Below, piece after piece: positions 32,689 through 41,747 of a DNA stretch of 64,000 nt. Under the pieces are notes generated by a model, which worked only from the letters and a program-made list of their open reading frames with translations, did no database searches and was not told the DNA's origin. Location of the stretch: the NCBI GenBank assembly GCA_045430275.1, contig JAILXU010000001.1, forward strand, positions 248,001 to 312,000. The letters run 5' to 3'. The stretch's first letter is position 1; each line of letters starts with the position of its first letter. The position numbers and the translations under genes are program-made. Source of the DNA: Oceanobacter sp045430275. Its GTDB lineage: Bacteria; Pseudomonadota; Gammaproteobacteria; Pseudomonadales; Oceanobacteraceae.

Positions 32689-33891
32689 TTACTTGAATTC
32701 ACACTGCGGCATCATCGGGTTGAATGCCTGATCGCCCGGAATCACCTGTTCGATGGCAAAGACATCGTCGTCATTCTTACGCTCGTTGGCGGCCTTGATG
32801 CGCACCTGATACATGTCGTGAACCATGCGGCCATCGGCACGCAGGGTGGCATTACGGGCGAAGAAATCATCCGGGCGGGTTTGTTTCATGGCTGCCATGA
32901 CTGTGTCGGCATTGTCGGTGCCGGTGCTCTTGATGGCGTTCAGATAGTGTGTGGTGACGGAGTAGACACCAGCATGGGCCATGGATGGCACGCTGCCATG
33001 ACGCTCCTTGAAACGGGCTGACCACTGACGGGTGGCTTCGTCACGGTTCCAGTAGAAGCCGGTGGTCAGTTTCATACCGGCAGCAATGGCCGGGTCGAGT
33101 GCCTTGGCGTTCTGGATAAACACCAGCAAACCGGCCACGTCCATCATCTCGGTGAGACCAAACTCGGACGCGGTTTTCAGCGAATTGACGAAGTCGCCAC
33201 CGGCGTTGGCCAGCGCCACGACATCAGCACCGGACGATTGCGCCTGCAGAATGTAGGAAGAGAAGTCTGTGGTGCCCAGTGGCACCCGAACTGAACCGAC
33301 GACCTTGCCGCCGTTTTTGTCGATGACGCCAGTGGCCACTTTTTCCAGTGCGTGACCAAAGGCGTAGTCGGCGGTGATAAAGAACCAGTTTTTCTTGCCG
33401 GATTTCACCATCGGCAACACGGTGCCCTGAGCCAGAGCCACCACGTTATATGTCCAGTGCGCGTTGTACGGACTGCAGGCTTTAGTGGTGAACGCGTGGG
33501 AAGCAGAACCACTGATTAAAGCCAGTTTTTTGGTATCGCCCAGCACCTTGGTGACCGCTCCCGTCACTGACGACGCCACCAGACCGGTGACGGCGTCGAC
33601 TTCCTGATTCTCCACCCATTCACGCACCTTGGCAGAACCGACATCCGGCTTGTTCTGATCGTCAGCGCTGACCAGTTCAATCGGCTTGCCCAGTACCTTG
33701 CCACCGAAATCCTCAATCGCCATTTCGGCGGCGGTGACACAGCCGGGGCCGCAGACATCGGCATATACGCCACCCATATCACCGAGCACACCAATTTTGA
33801 CCTTGTTGTCAGAAATGCCCTTGGCTTGTGCAAACGAAGCCGTCATTGCCATGGAAATCGCAGCGCTCAGAAGCAGGGAAGGTTTGGTCAT
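32689..33891 (-). CDS. branched-chain-type ABC substrate-binding protein
   Basis: A 400-aa periplasmic protein of the LivK/Peripla_BP_6 type with a signal peptide ending at FAQA. Typical parts are NKVKIGVLGDMGGVYADVCGPG, AAEMAIEDFGGKVLGKPIELV and SSYILQAQSSGADVVALAN. No permease or ATPase genes follow; instead an acyl-CoA ligase does, and a dual-Cache hybrid kinase is divergent upstream. ATG 33891 is chosen because the GGAGA site lies nine bases away; the ATG at 33900 directly touches that site. It may deliver its ligand to a transporter elsewhere or report it to the kinase. Confidence 0.87.
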   Translation of the reverse strand: MTKPSLLLSAAISMAMTASFAQAKGISDNKVKIGVLGDMGGVYADVCGPGCVTAAEMAIEDFGGKVLGKPIELVSADDQNKPDVGSAKVREWVENQEVDAVTGLVASSVTGAVTKVLGDTKKLALISGSASHAFTTKACSPYNAHWTYNVVALAQGTVLPMVKSGKKNWFFITADYAFGHALEKVATGVIDKNGGKVVGSVRVPLGTTDFSSYILQAQSSGADVVALANAGGDFVNSLKTASEFGLTEMMDVAGLLVFIQNAKALDPAIAAGMKLTTGFYWNRDEATRQWSARFKERHGSVPSMAHAGVYSVTTHYLNAIKSTGTDNADTVMAAMKQTRPDDFFARNATLRADGRMVHDMYQVRIKAANERKNDDDVFAIEQVIPGDQAFNPMMPQCEFK

Positions 33892-34078
33892 GAGAGTCAT
33901 TCTCCAGAAGTCATGTTGTTATTGTTATTGCCACAGCGCGTTAACGGCTGTTGTGACGACCAGTCAAGCGCACAAATCTCACCAGGATTTGCCACAAATG
34001 CACCGAAATGTACGCATGGGCAGATTTCCCGCTGGACAGGCTTTAGACTGCGATAAAGCCTTGGGGAGAAGTTGTTGA

Positions 34079-36889
34079 ATGATGTCCGGTACCCGCCTGG
34101 TGAGTCGCTTTTTCTGGGTGATTCTGATGACCATTGCGGTGATGTTTGTGGCCGTATATCTCTATTCTGTGCCTCTGATTCAGAGTCATGTGTATGAAAT
34201 TGAGCGCAATTCTGCCCGTCTGGCGCTGCACAATGTGTCCCAGTTGGCCAATAAGATGTATTCCAACCTGGAGAGTTATCGCACCCAGGCACTGGAGGCT
34301 CACAAGCGCCGTTTGCAGGCCGTGGTGGCGTTAACGGAATCCCATATCCATACCTCACTGGAGCAGGCAGCACTGGACGGCATTCCTGTCGATCAGGCGT
34401 TGGCCAGGCTGTTTCGGCAGCTTCGGCGTTTCCAGTACAACGAGGATGGGTACGTCTGGATTGCCGATCATCACGCAACGTTGCTTTCTCACCCGGATCC
34501 GCGCTTTCAAGGGTTTGAGATTTCCCAGACGGACAATCGTGACCAGAGCCTGACGGTGCGTGGCGTGATTGATTCTGCCATTCGGGACGGCGAAGGCTTC
34601 TACCAGTATCAATGGCAACGATTGCGGCAAGGAGATGTGGTGGACAAGCTCTCTTACGTCAAAAATTTTCCGCAGTGGGGCTTTGTGATTGGCAGCGGCT
34701 TGTATCTGGATGATCTGGAAGCCGATGTTCAAAGCCGCAAGCAAACTGCGATTCAGGAAGTCCGCCAGGCGCTGAGTGAAATTCGGGTGGCCAAAACCGG
34801 CTATCTTTATGTGTTTGATTCCGAAGGGCACTTGTTGGCCCACCCCAACCCCAATATCGATCAGACCAATGCCATGAGCCTGATCAATCCGTCGTCGGGG
34901 CGACCTATTATTCGCGAGTTGATCGACATTGCCGATACGGATCAGGAGCTGCATTACAAGTGGGACAGCCCGGCTGATCCGGGCAACTATGTCTACGACA
35001 AAATCTCGCTGGTGCGCTCGATGGAAGGCTTTGGCTGGTACATCTGCTCGTCGGTGTACGTGGATGAATTGCGGCACAGCTCGCTGGTGCTGAGTCAGCG
35101 GATTCTGACCATTGCGGTGATCTCGATTGTGCTGGCTCTGGTGCTGGCGATGGTGTTTATCAACCGTATTATTGAGCCGGTCAAGCAACTGGCGAGCACC
35201 GCCGAGCGTGTACGCGGCGGTGATCTGACCGCTCGCAGTGGCATTCGACGTGACGACGAACTGGGCATTCTGGCTCACACCTTTGACACCATGGTGCAGC
35301 GCTTGCACGGTAATATTGAACACCTCGATACCAAGGTGCAGGCGCGCACCCACGAGCTGGCGCGGCTGGAAGAACGTCAGCGCCTGATTCTCGATGCTTT
35401 GCCCGCGCAGATCGCTTATCTGGATGCGGCGTTGTATTACCAGTTTGTGAATCAGGGCTATGCCGATTTATTTGGCGGCGATAAGGAACGCCTGATTGGT
35501 CAGCACATTCACAACATCATTGAGCCGGATATGCTCGATATGATTCAGCCGTGGATCACGCGCTGTCTGGCCGGTGAAGAGGTCAGTTTTGAATACCGCT
35601 TCGAGCGCGATGGCAAGGAGCTGATCACCAAACGCACCTTGTTGCCGGACATCAACGCCGATGGCGAGCTGATCGGCGTGCTGAATCTGTCGCTGGACAT
35701 TACCGCCGAAAAAGAATCCGAGCGCCGCCTGACCGAAGCCCAGCGCATTAGTGCTGCCGGTCAACTGGCGGGTGGATTGGCGCATGACTTCAATAATCTG
35801 TTGGCGGTGATTCTCGGCAATCTGGTGGCGGCGGAAGAGCGCTTCGCCGACACCGATGAGCTGGCGCGTTATCTGGCTCCGGCGATTCGGGCATCGCGTC
35901 GCGGTGCGGATATTACCTCGCGCTTGCTGGCTTTTTCCCGTCGTCAGGCGCTGATGCCGTCGTGTGTGAATCTATCGGCCTTGCTGCAGGACACGGTGGA
36001 TTTGCTGTCCAATTCGTTGCCTTGTGACATCAGCATTCGCCAGCAGGTTGAGATTCAGGCGTGTCTGTTTGTCGATCCGGGACAACTCGAAAACGCACTG
36101 GTGAATCTGGCTTTTAATGCCCGCGACGCCATGCCCGCCGGGGGGCAGGTTGAATTTTATTTGCGCCGGATTCACGCCGATCAGGCCGACGGTTTTGACG
36201 AGCCAGTACAGGATGGCGATTACATTGAAATTCAGGTGCGTGATACCGGAGAGGGTTTCAGTGACGACGCGCTGGCACAGGCGTTTGAGCCGTTCTTTAC
36301 CACCAAACGGGTGGGCAAAGGCTCCGGGTTGGGGTTGAGCATGGTGTATGGCTTTATCAAGCAGTCGCGCGGTTATATCGGTATTGTGAATCGACCCGAA
36401 GGCGGTGCCAGTGTGTCTTTGCTGTTGCCCGTCAAGGTCGCAGATATGGCATTGCCAGATGCTTCCGAATCCGGGCTTGCCATGTCCGAAGCCCCGCAAA
36501 ACCAGCTTTTGTTGCTGGTGGAAGACGACCGCGATGTCCGCGCTGTGATTCGTGATCAGTTGATTGCATTGGGGCACACTTTGCTGGAGGCCTCGGACGC
36601 CGACGAAGCCGAGCAACTGATCAGTAGCTTGCCAGAGCTTGATGGTCTGATCACCGATATTGATATGCCGGGCCGCCTGGATGGCTTTGGTCTGGCTGAA
36701 CGCATGAGAGCACAGCAGCCCTCCGCGACGGTGGTGCTGATCAGCGGCAATCCCCGGTATCAGCAAACCGGGGAGAATCGGGGCTGGCAGATTTTGCACA
36801 AACCCTTTGATCGACACTCCCTGGCCATTGCCATTGATCAGGCTCGTTCAGAACACCCCTCTTATTGGCAGCAGGAGCCGAAATCATGA
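34079..36889 (+). CDS. dual-Cache hybrid sensor histidine kinase
   Basis: A 936-aa membrane sensor. An N-terminal helix (FFWVILMTIAVMFVAVYLY) is followed by two Cache-type extracytoplasmic modules (GYVWIADHHATLLSHPDPRF near residue 120; GYLYVFDSEGHLLAHPNPN near 240), a second helix near 345, a HAMP domain, a PAS domain (ILDALPAQIAYLDAALYYQF), a phosphoacceptor helix with GLAHDFNNLLAVI, an ATPase domain (NLAFNARDAMPAGG, DTGEGF, GSGLGLSMVYGF) and a C-terminal receiver with Asp in GLITDIDMPG. Cache pairs of this kind bind small organic acids or amines. The next gene, an OmpR-type regulator, overlaps by four bases. It is divergent from the binding protein/ligase pair. Confidence 0.9.
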   Translation: MMSGTRLVSRFFWVILMTIAVMFVAVYLYSVPLIQSHVYEIERNSARLALHNVSQLANKMYSNLESYRTQALEAHKRRLQAVVALTESHIHTSLEQAALDGIPVDQALARLFRQLRRFQYNEDGYVWIADHHATLLSHPDPRFQGFEISQTDNRDQSLTVRGVIDSAIRDGEGFYQYQWQRLRQGDVVDKLSYVKNFPQWGFVIGSGLYLDDLEADVQSRKQTAIQEVRQALSEIRVAKTGYLYVFDSEGHLLAHPNPNIDQTNAMSLINPSSGRPIIRELIDIADTDQELHYKWDSPADPGNYVYDKISLVRSMEGFGWYICSSVYVDELRHSSLVLSQRILTIAVISIVLALVLAMVFINRIIEPVKQLASTAERVRGGDLTARSGIRRDDELGILAHTFDTMVQRLHGNIEHLDTKVQARTHELARLEERQRLILDALPAQIAYLDAALYYQFVNQGYADLFGGDKERLIGQHIHNIIEPDMLDMIQPWITRCLAGEEVSFEYRFERDGKELITKRTLLPDINADGELIGVLNLSLDITAEKESERRLTEAQRISAAGQLAGGLAHDFNNLLAVILGNLVAAEERFADTDELARYLAPAIRASRRGADITSRLLAFSRRQALMPSCVNLSALLQDTVDLLSNSLPCDISIRQQVEIQACLFVDPGQLENALVNLAFNARDAMPAGGQVEFYLRRIHADQADGFDEPVQDGDYIEIQVRDTGEGFSDDALAQAFEPFFTTKRVGKGSGLGLSMVYGFIKQSRGYIGIVNRPEGGASVSLLLPVKVADMALPDASESGLAMSEAPQNQLLLLVEDDRDVRAVIRDQLIALGHTLLEASDADEAEQLISSLPELDGLITDIDMPGRLDGFGLAERMRAQQPSATVVLISGNPRYQQTGENRGWQILHKPFDRHSLAIAIDQARSEHPSYWQQEPKS

Positions 36890-37587
36890 CGTCGTGTGAA
36901 CAAATCTATGTGGTCGATGACGATCAGGATGTCTGTGATCTGATTGCCCGCGAACTGGGCGGATTTGGCTTTGATGTCAGTGTCTTCCATACCGGCCAGC
37001 AAGCCTTGCAGGCAATCCGGCGACAGCCTCCGCGTTTGTGCATCATTGATCTCGGACTGCCGGATATGGACGGTATGTCGCTGGTGCGGGCGTTGGGGCC
37101 ACAGGCGCGGGTCGGGGTGCTGATTTTGTCCGGGCGTGGCAGCTTGCCGGATCGGGTGATGGGGTTGGAGCTGGGTGCGGATGATTACATCACCAAGCCG
37201 TTCGAGCCTCGTGAGCTGATCGCGCGCGTTCACAGCGTGCAACGGCGCATGGGTCAGGCCGAGCGTGATGAGACAGAGCCCCGACAGGCCCGCTTTGCGG
37301 ACTGGCATTTTAATCCGGCAACGCTGACCTTGTTGCGTGATTCCGGCGAGGAGCAAACCCTCAGTGCCGCCGAAGGCGATTTGCTGGGCACTCTGCTTCG
37401 AAGCCCGCAGCACATTCTCTCGCGTGATCGCTTGTTGGGTGATCAGACCATTCCCTATGACCGCAGTATTGATTCCCGTATGTCGCGGTTGCGTAAAAAA
37501 CTCGAAGCAGACCCGAAAGAACCGCGTATCATCAAGACCGTTTATGGAGCGGGCTACATATTTGCGGTGCCGGTGGCGTGGTTGTAA
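36886..37587 (+). CDS. OmpR-family response regulator
   Basis: A 233-aa regulator: a receiver domain with acidic pocket DDDQD, phospho-Asp in CIIDLGLPDMDG and Lys in YITKPFEP, then a winged helix (LSAAEGDLLGTLLRSPQHILSRDRL, SIDSRMSRLRKKLEAD, IIKTVYGAGYIF). Its ATG overlaps the hybrid-kinase stop (ATGA), so it is the direct partner in a phosphorelay with the kinase's attached receiver. Targets are not shown; the divergent binding-protein/acyl-CoA-ligase pair is the obvious candidate. Confidence 0.9.
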   Translation: MTSCEQIYVVDDDQDVCDLIARELGGFGFDVSVFHTGQQALQAIRRQPPRLCIIDLGLPDMDGMSLVRALGPQARVGVLILSGRGSLPDRVMGLELGADDYITKPFEPRELIARVHSVQRRMGQAERDETEPRQARFADWHFNPATLTLLRDSGEEQTLSAAEGDLLGTLLRSPQHILSRDRLLGDQTIPYDRSIDSRMSRLRKKLEADPKEPRIIKTVYGAGYIFAVPVAWL

Positions 37588-37648
37588 ACAACCGTCATCG
37601 ACCCGATATAGGCTCTGCCTTCGTTATTTTATGAACAAGAGTAGTGTT

Positions 37649-38161
37649 ATGAATATCATCCGAAAAAGTGCGGCACTGTGTGCGGTGGGTCTGGCGTCTC
37701 TGGGCATGGCATTGCCTGCCGGTGCAGAAACGATTGCTGAAGTGGATACCGCCTTCAAGCTGATTGGTTCGAACCACAAGATCGTGATCGAAGCCTTTGA
37801 TGACCCGAAAATTGACGGCGTAACCTGTCATCTGAGCCGCGCCAAGAAAGGCGGTATCAGCGGTTCTCTGGGGCTGGCAGAAGACACGTCTGATGCGTCC
37901 ATCGCTTGTCGTCAGATTGGCCCGATCCGCATCAAGGAAAAATTCAAGGATGGCGAGAAAGTGTTTAACAAGCGCACCTCAATCCTGTTCAAGAGCATGC
38001 AGGTGGTGCGTTTTATGGATCAGAAGCGTAATACGCTGATCTATCTGGTGTACTCCGACAAGCTGGTTGACGGCTCTCCGAAAAACAGCCTATCTACAGT
38101 GCCGATTCAGACATGGCAGTCGTCACTGGGCAATACAGCGGGTAACGCAGCCAAGCAGTAA
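37649..38161 (+). CDS. creA: CreA-family periplasmic protein
   Basis: A 170-aa exported protein of the CreA family, conserved in proteobacteria but of unknown function. After a signal peptide (ALCAVGLASLGMALPAGA) come AFKLIGSNHKIVIEAFDDPKI and DGVTCHLSRAKKGGISG, VACRQIGPI-like (here IACRQIGPIRI) and IYLVYSDKLVDGSPKNS; two Cys could form a disulfide. ATG 37649 with a GAGTAG purine stretch is preferred; ATG 37631 is six codons earlier. The gene ends at a strong terminator shared with dapD. Confidence 0.88.
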   Translation: MNIIRKSAALCAVGLASLGMALPAGAETIAEVDTAFKLIGSNHKIVIEAFDDPKIDGVTCHLSRAKKGGISGSLGLAEDTSDASIACRQIGPIRIKEKFKDGEKVFNKRTSILFKSMQVVRFMDQKRNTLIYLVYSDKLVDGSPKNSLSTVPIQTWQSSLGNTAGNAAKQ

Positions 38162-38184
38162 GTCCTGCGCTGTTGTACACGCAC

Positions 38185-38213
38185 AAAAAAAGCCGCATCA
38201 AGCGGCTTTTTTT
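38185..38213. terminator. bidirectional terminator between creA and dapD
   Basis: A7 tract, 6-bp stem AGCCGC/GCGGCT with 5-nt loop, then T7. The symmetric A and T tracts allow termination of both converging genes. Confidence 0.9.
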
Positions 38214-38230
38214 GTGGATGCAGGCAACAC

Positions 38231-39262
38231 TCAGTTGTGTGCGTGCAGCTCTTCGTTCAGTTCAATCGCGGACTTGTTGGTCACGCACTGAACTGCACCG
38301 GAGATAGAGTCACGGCGGAACAGCAGGTCAGATTTGCCAGCCAGGTCGCGGCCTTTCACGGTTTCAACCAGTTCTTTCTGGTCGTCCAGTACCTGAACCT
38401 TGGTGCCAGCGGTGATGTACAGGCCAGCTTCAACGGTACAACGGTCACCCATAGGGATGCCGATACCGGCGTTGGCACCGATCAGGCAGTTCTCGCCCAC
38501 GGAGATGATGATGTTGCCGCCACCGGACAGAGTGCCCATGGTGGAACAACCGCCGCCGAGGTCAGAGCCGTTACCGACCACAACGCCCGCAGAGATACGG
38601 CCTTCCACCATGGAAACGCCTTCGGTACCGGCGTTAAAGTTAACGAAACCTTCGTGCATGATGGTGGTGCCTTCACCAATGTAGGCACCCAGACGAACGC
38701 GAGACGTAGCAGCAATACGAATGCCCGCTGGCACCACGTAATCGGTCATGCGCGGGAACTTGTCGACACTGTTCACCGACAGCAGCTCACCGTTCAGGCG
38801 GGCGTCCAGTTGTGCCGCTGGCAGTTCTGCCAGATCAATCGCGCCCTTGTTGGTCCAGGCAACGTTTGGCAGCAAGCCGAACATTCCGGCCAGGTTCAGA
38901 CCGTGTGGCTTGACCAGACGGTGAGACAGCAGGTGCAGCTTCAGGTACACCTCTGGCGTGCTGGTGGACTGTTCGTCGCTGGCCAGAACGGTGATGACAA
39001 CAGGCTTGTCGCTTTCGATGCAGGCACGGGCCAGACCGGCTTGAGTTTCGTCAGCGGCTGCGATGGCATCGGCGAACGCGGTCAGTTCGCCGCCGTCGGC
39101 TTCCAGCGCTTCGTTACCACCTTCATAGCCCAATGTGGTTTTAGCCGCTTCAATCAGGGCATCCGCCGGGTTCAGCAGTGGTTGAGAGTAGAAAACTTCC
39201 AGCCACTCACCGTTAGCGTTTTTGGTACCAACACCGATAGCCAGTGCAAATGCGTTACTCAT
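38231..39262 (-). CDS. dapD: tetrahydrodipicolinate N-succinyltransferase
   Basis: A 343-aa enzyme of the longer, Pseudomonas-type DapD group. It transfers succinyl from succinyl-CoA to tetrahydrodipicolinate in lysine and diaminopimelate synthesis. The hexapeptide-repeat left-handed helix is visible (GAYIGEGTTIMHEGFVNFN, GGCSTMGTLSGGGNIIISVG, CLIGANAGIGIPMGD). The catalytic Glu lies in the VSMVEGRISAG region. It is followed on the same strand upstream by the YffB-like gene with a 40-bp gap, an arrangement common in gammaproteobacteria. Confidence 0.95.
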   Translation of the reverse strand: MSNAFALAIGVGTKNANGEWLEVFYSQPLLNPADALIEAAKTTLGYEGGNEALEADGGELTAFADAIAAADETQAGLARACIESDKPVVITVLASDEQSTSTPEVYLKLHLLSHRLVKPHGLNLAGMFGLLPNVAWTNKGAIDLAELPAAQLDARLNGELLSVNSVDKFPRMTDYVVPAGIRIAATSRVRLGAYIGEGTTIMHEGFVNFNAGTEGVSMVEGRISAGVVVGNGSDLGGGCSTMGTLSGGGNIIISVGENCLIGANAGIGIPMGDRCTVEAGLYITAGTKVQVLDDQKELVETVKGRDLAGKSDLLFRRDSISGAVQCVTNKSAIELNEELHAHN

Positions 39263-39302
39263 GATGTTTCCTTGAATTCAGACCCCTGAACCGGGGCCGG
39301 GG

Positions 39303-39647
39303 TTATGTGAACAGGGATTCGTACTGCTCGGCCTTGAAGCCCAGCGTTTTGGTACTGCCGGTATCCAGCAGCGGACGTTTGATGATCGACGGATTATCGA
39401 GCATCACGGCCAATGCGTTCTGGTTGTCCATATTGGTTTTTTGCTCGTCCGTCAGCGCGCGCCAGGTGGTACCGCGTTTGTTGATCAGCGCTTCCCAGCC
39501 CAACTCTGACAGCCATTGCTCGGCCAGAGTAGGATCAAGGCCGTCTTTTTTGTAATTGTGAAACTGATACTCAACACCGGCTTCATCCAGCCACTTGCGG
39601 GCTTTTTTCATGGTGTCGCAGTTGGGAATGCCATACAGAGTGGTCAT
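39303..39647 (-). CDS. ArsC/Spx-family protein (YffB-like)
   Basis: A 114-aa thioredoxin-fold protein of the ArsC/Spx family, YffB subgroup. It begins MTTLYGIPNCDTMKKARKWL with a single Cys10, as in YffB; the arsenate reductase Arg triad is not evident. The end (IIKRPLLDTGSTKTLGF) is the family's RP motif region. It probably handles glutathione-linked thiols rather than arsenate. The ATG 39647 start begins the fold correctly; the frame is open 16 codons upstream. It is adjacent to dapD, with which it is usually found. Confidence 0.88.
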   Translation of the reverse strand: MTTLYGIPNCDTMKKARKWLDEAGVEYQFHNYKKDGLDPTLAEQWLSELGWEALINKRGTTWRALTDEQKTNMDNQNALAVMLDNPSIIKRPLLDTGSTKTLGFKAEQYESLFT

Positions 39648-39736
39648 GTGCTGGTATCCAATGGGCGAAAATAAGAAGGTGGCAGAGCATAGCAAACCCG
39701 GGCTCAGGCTTCACGGTCTGGCCCGGTGACTGCCAT

Positions 39737-40429
39737 TTAATGAGGCTGGAGCATGCCAATTCGGCGGTGAATAAAAGCCGCGATGTCATCGGCTTCTTCA
39801 AAGCAGACTTCATGCTGAATCGGGTAGCTTTGCCAATCGGGTGTGAAGCCCATGTGTTCCAGTGTCTGACGAGCCGATTCGGCCATCATAATGGGGACGA
39901 CGGCATCGCGGGTGCCGTGGCCAATCATGATTGAGAGGCTTTGGTTCGCAGGCTGAAACTGAAACGGTTTTCCGGGCAATTCAGCAATGTAGGTCGAGAG
40001 GCAAATCAGGCCGCCCAGTGGTGAAGGACAATCGGCGGCGGTCTGGTAGGCAATGGCTCCGCCCTGTGAGAATCCGGCCAGCAAGATGCGTTCTGAAGGA
40101 ATACCGGCATCCTGTTGCTCTTGAATCAGGGCCTGAATACGCTCAACCGAAGCCAGCAGTTGTGGCTCGGAGACCTGACGTTTGGGTGTCATGGCAAAAA
40201 TATCGTACCAGGAGCGCATCTCCATACCGCCCGACATCGTCACCGGGCGAACAGGTGCATGAGGGAAGATACAGCGCAGCGAGCGAATGTCGGTGCGTTT
40301 GCCAATGTGCGGCATCAAGGAGACAAAGTCATAGCCGTCAGCGCCCAGGCCGTGTAACCAGATCAGGCAGGCATTGGCCGGGAGTTCCGGCTCAAGAGTG
40401 ACGTGTTCCGGTGTTTCAATCAGATTCAT
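39737..40429 (-). CDS. carboxylesterase/phospholipase-family hydrolase
   Basis: A 230-aa alpha/beta hydrolase of the bacterial carboxylesterase (EstB-like) group. Motifs: oxyanion-hole LIWLHGLGADGYDF, nucleophile ILLAGFSQGGAIAYQ, Asp in GTRDAVVP and His in YPIQHEVCFEE. It is cytoplasmic (no signal peptide) and acts on short-chain esters or related thioesters in studied relatives. It lies ten bp after the sufT gene on the same strand and may be its co-transcribed neighbour. Confidence 0.9.
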   Translation of the reverse strand: MNLIETPEHVTLEPELPANACLIWLHGLGADGYDFVSLMPHIGKRTDIRSLRCIFPHAPVRPVTMSGGMEMRSWYDIFAMTPKRQVSEPQLLASVERIQALIQEQQDAGIPSERILLAGFSQGGAIAYQTAADCPSPLGGLICLSTYIAELPGKPFQFQPANQSLSIMIGHGTRDAVVPIMMAESARQTLEHMGFTPDWQSYPIQHEVCFEEADDIAAFIHRRIGMLQPH

Positions 40430-40439
40430 AATGTTTCCG

Positions 40440-40967
40440 TCAGAAAAACAGGCCCGCTTCCAACTGGGCTTCTTCGGTCATCATGTCGCGGCTCCAGGGT
40501 GGATCAAACACCAGCTCAACAGCCACTGCTGTGACATTCGGTACCTTGGCGACACGATACTTGACATCAGAAATCAAAACCGGGCCCATACCGCAGGTTG
40601 GAGCGGTCAGAGTCATGCGGATATTGACGCGAGTCTGGTCAATGTCGATGCCGTAAATCAACCCCAGGTCGAGCAGGTTGATGGGGATTTCCGGGTCATA
40701 AATGGTGCGCAGGGCCTGTTCCACCTGTTCCTGATGAACCTGGCCATCGCCCTTGTCTTCAAAGGTGATTTCCTCAGCTTCCAGACCCAGAGCAGCGGCA
40801 TCGGTGCCGTCAACGCGCATCATATTGCCATTGACGGTGACGGTGTAATTGCCGCCCAGAGCCTGATTTACCGTGACAAACACACCGGGTTGGATAATGG
40901 CAGGAACACCACTTGGAACCTGTCTCGCCGGGCATTCAGCCTGCGAAACGACCATACGTTTTTCCAT
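40440..40967 (-). CDS. sufT: SufT Fe-S cluster maturation factor
   Basis: A 175-aa protein with the MIP18/DUF59 domain in its C-terminal half (VEQALRTIYDPEIPINLLDLGLIY and TLTAPTCGMGPVL with the conserved Cys), plus the N-terminal extension typical of SufT. SufT assists Fe-S protein maturation, particularly under high demand. It belongs to the SUF operon here, after sufA and a small unknown gene. It ends 10 bp before the esterase gene. Confidence 0.9.
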   Translation of the reverse strand: MEKRMVVSQAECPARQVPSGVPAIIQPGVFVTVNQALGGNYTVTVNGNMMRVDGTDAAALGLEAEEITFEDKGDGQVHQEQVEQALRTIYDPEIPINLLDLGLIYGIDIDQTRVNIRMTLTAPTCGMGPVLISDVKYRVAKVPNVTAVAVELVFDPPWSRDMMTEEAQLEAGLFF

Positions 40968-40998
40968 AGTTTCTGTTCTCGGATTACTGACTGTTAAC

Positions 40999-41226
40999 CT
41001 AATCGTCGAGCTGCAGACCCAACCAGACCCGGACGGTGTGAAACACGTCGCTTTGTGAGGGGCTGAAGGTCAGCACGGTTGGGTGATTGGTTTTCAGCCA
41101 GACCAGAAATTCCAGCGTCAGGCAGATGTCAGGCCGTTGAGTCAGGCCGATGTGCTGTCGCAAAAATTGGGTCTGGTACAGGTTGATGACGGTTTCCCTG
41201 GACTGTTCAAGTGCCGCTGCGTCCAT
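40999..41226 (-). CDS. small hypothetical protein in the SUF operon
   Basis: A 75-aa acidic protein beginning MDAAALEQSRETVINLYQ, without Cys clusters other than one Cys in RPDICLTLEF, signal peptide or membrane helix. It lies between sufA and sufT on the same strand and is probably co-transcribed. No family is recognised. The coding look (regular frame, gap of 31 bp to sufT) supports a real gene. Confidence 0.6.
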   Translation of the reverse strand: MDAAALEQSRETVINLYQTQFLRQHIGLTQRPDICLTLEFLVWLKTNHPTVLTFSPSQSDVFHTVRVWLGLQLDD

Positions 41227-41323
41227 CCCTTGCTCCGTAGTGTGAGGGGTTGGGGCGGACTATATAACAGTCAGGGAATATTACTGTGTTGTTTTTCAAA
41301 TCCAGCCGCGTTGGCGACCGCAT

Positions 41324-41683
41324 TTATACCGAGAATGACTCACCGCAGCCACACAAATCTTTGGCATTGGGATTATCAAACTTGATGGTGCTGTTCAGGC
41401 CTTCTCGGGTGAAGTCGATCACGGTGCCGCGCACATACGCTTGAGCATCGGCTGCAATAAACAACGTCAGATCGTCGGCAACCTGAATGCTTTGATCATC
41501 GTTGTCGGGCTGATCAACCAGCTCAATTTCGTACTTGAAGCCTGAACAGCCACTCTTTTTGACACCCAGACGCACACCTTGCTTGCTGTCCTGTTTGCCC
41601 AGCATCTTGCGAATGTGCGTGATGGCGGCGTCGGTCATGCTGACGTTGGTTGAAGCATGGGGATCATAGGTTTCGATAGTCAT
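41324..41683 (-). CDS. sufA: A-type Fe-S carrier SufA
   Basis: A 119-aa A-type carrier. The three conserved Cys are present: one in KKSGCSGFKYEIEL and the C-terminal CGCGESF pair. It begins with a short extension before VSMTDAAITHIRKML. A-type carriers receive clusters from the SufBCD scaffold and pass them to target proteins. Position after sufS in the operon supports SufA over ErpA or IscA. GGAG lies 11 bases before the ATG. Confidence 0.9.
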   Translation of the reverse strand: MTIETYDPHASTNVSMTDAAITHIRKMLGKQDSKQGVRLGVKKSGCSGFKYEIELVDQPDNDDQSIQVADDLTLFIAADAQAYVRGTVIDFTREGLNSTIKFDNPNAKDLCGCGESFSV

Positions 41684-41747
41684 CTTCAGAATCTCCGTTT
41701 GACTCCAAGCATTGTGAGTGAACCCGAAAGCTCATGATAAAAGAGAC

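Noticed and set aside
38237..39289. 350-codon frame opposite dapD
   Set aside because: Fully antisense to a conserved gene with all family motifs; a shadow of its codon bias.
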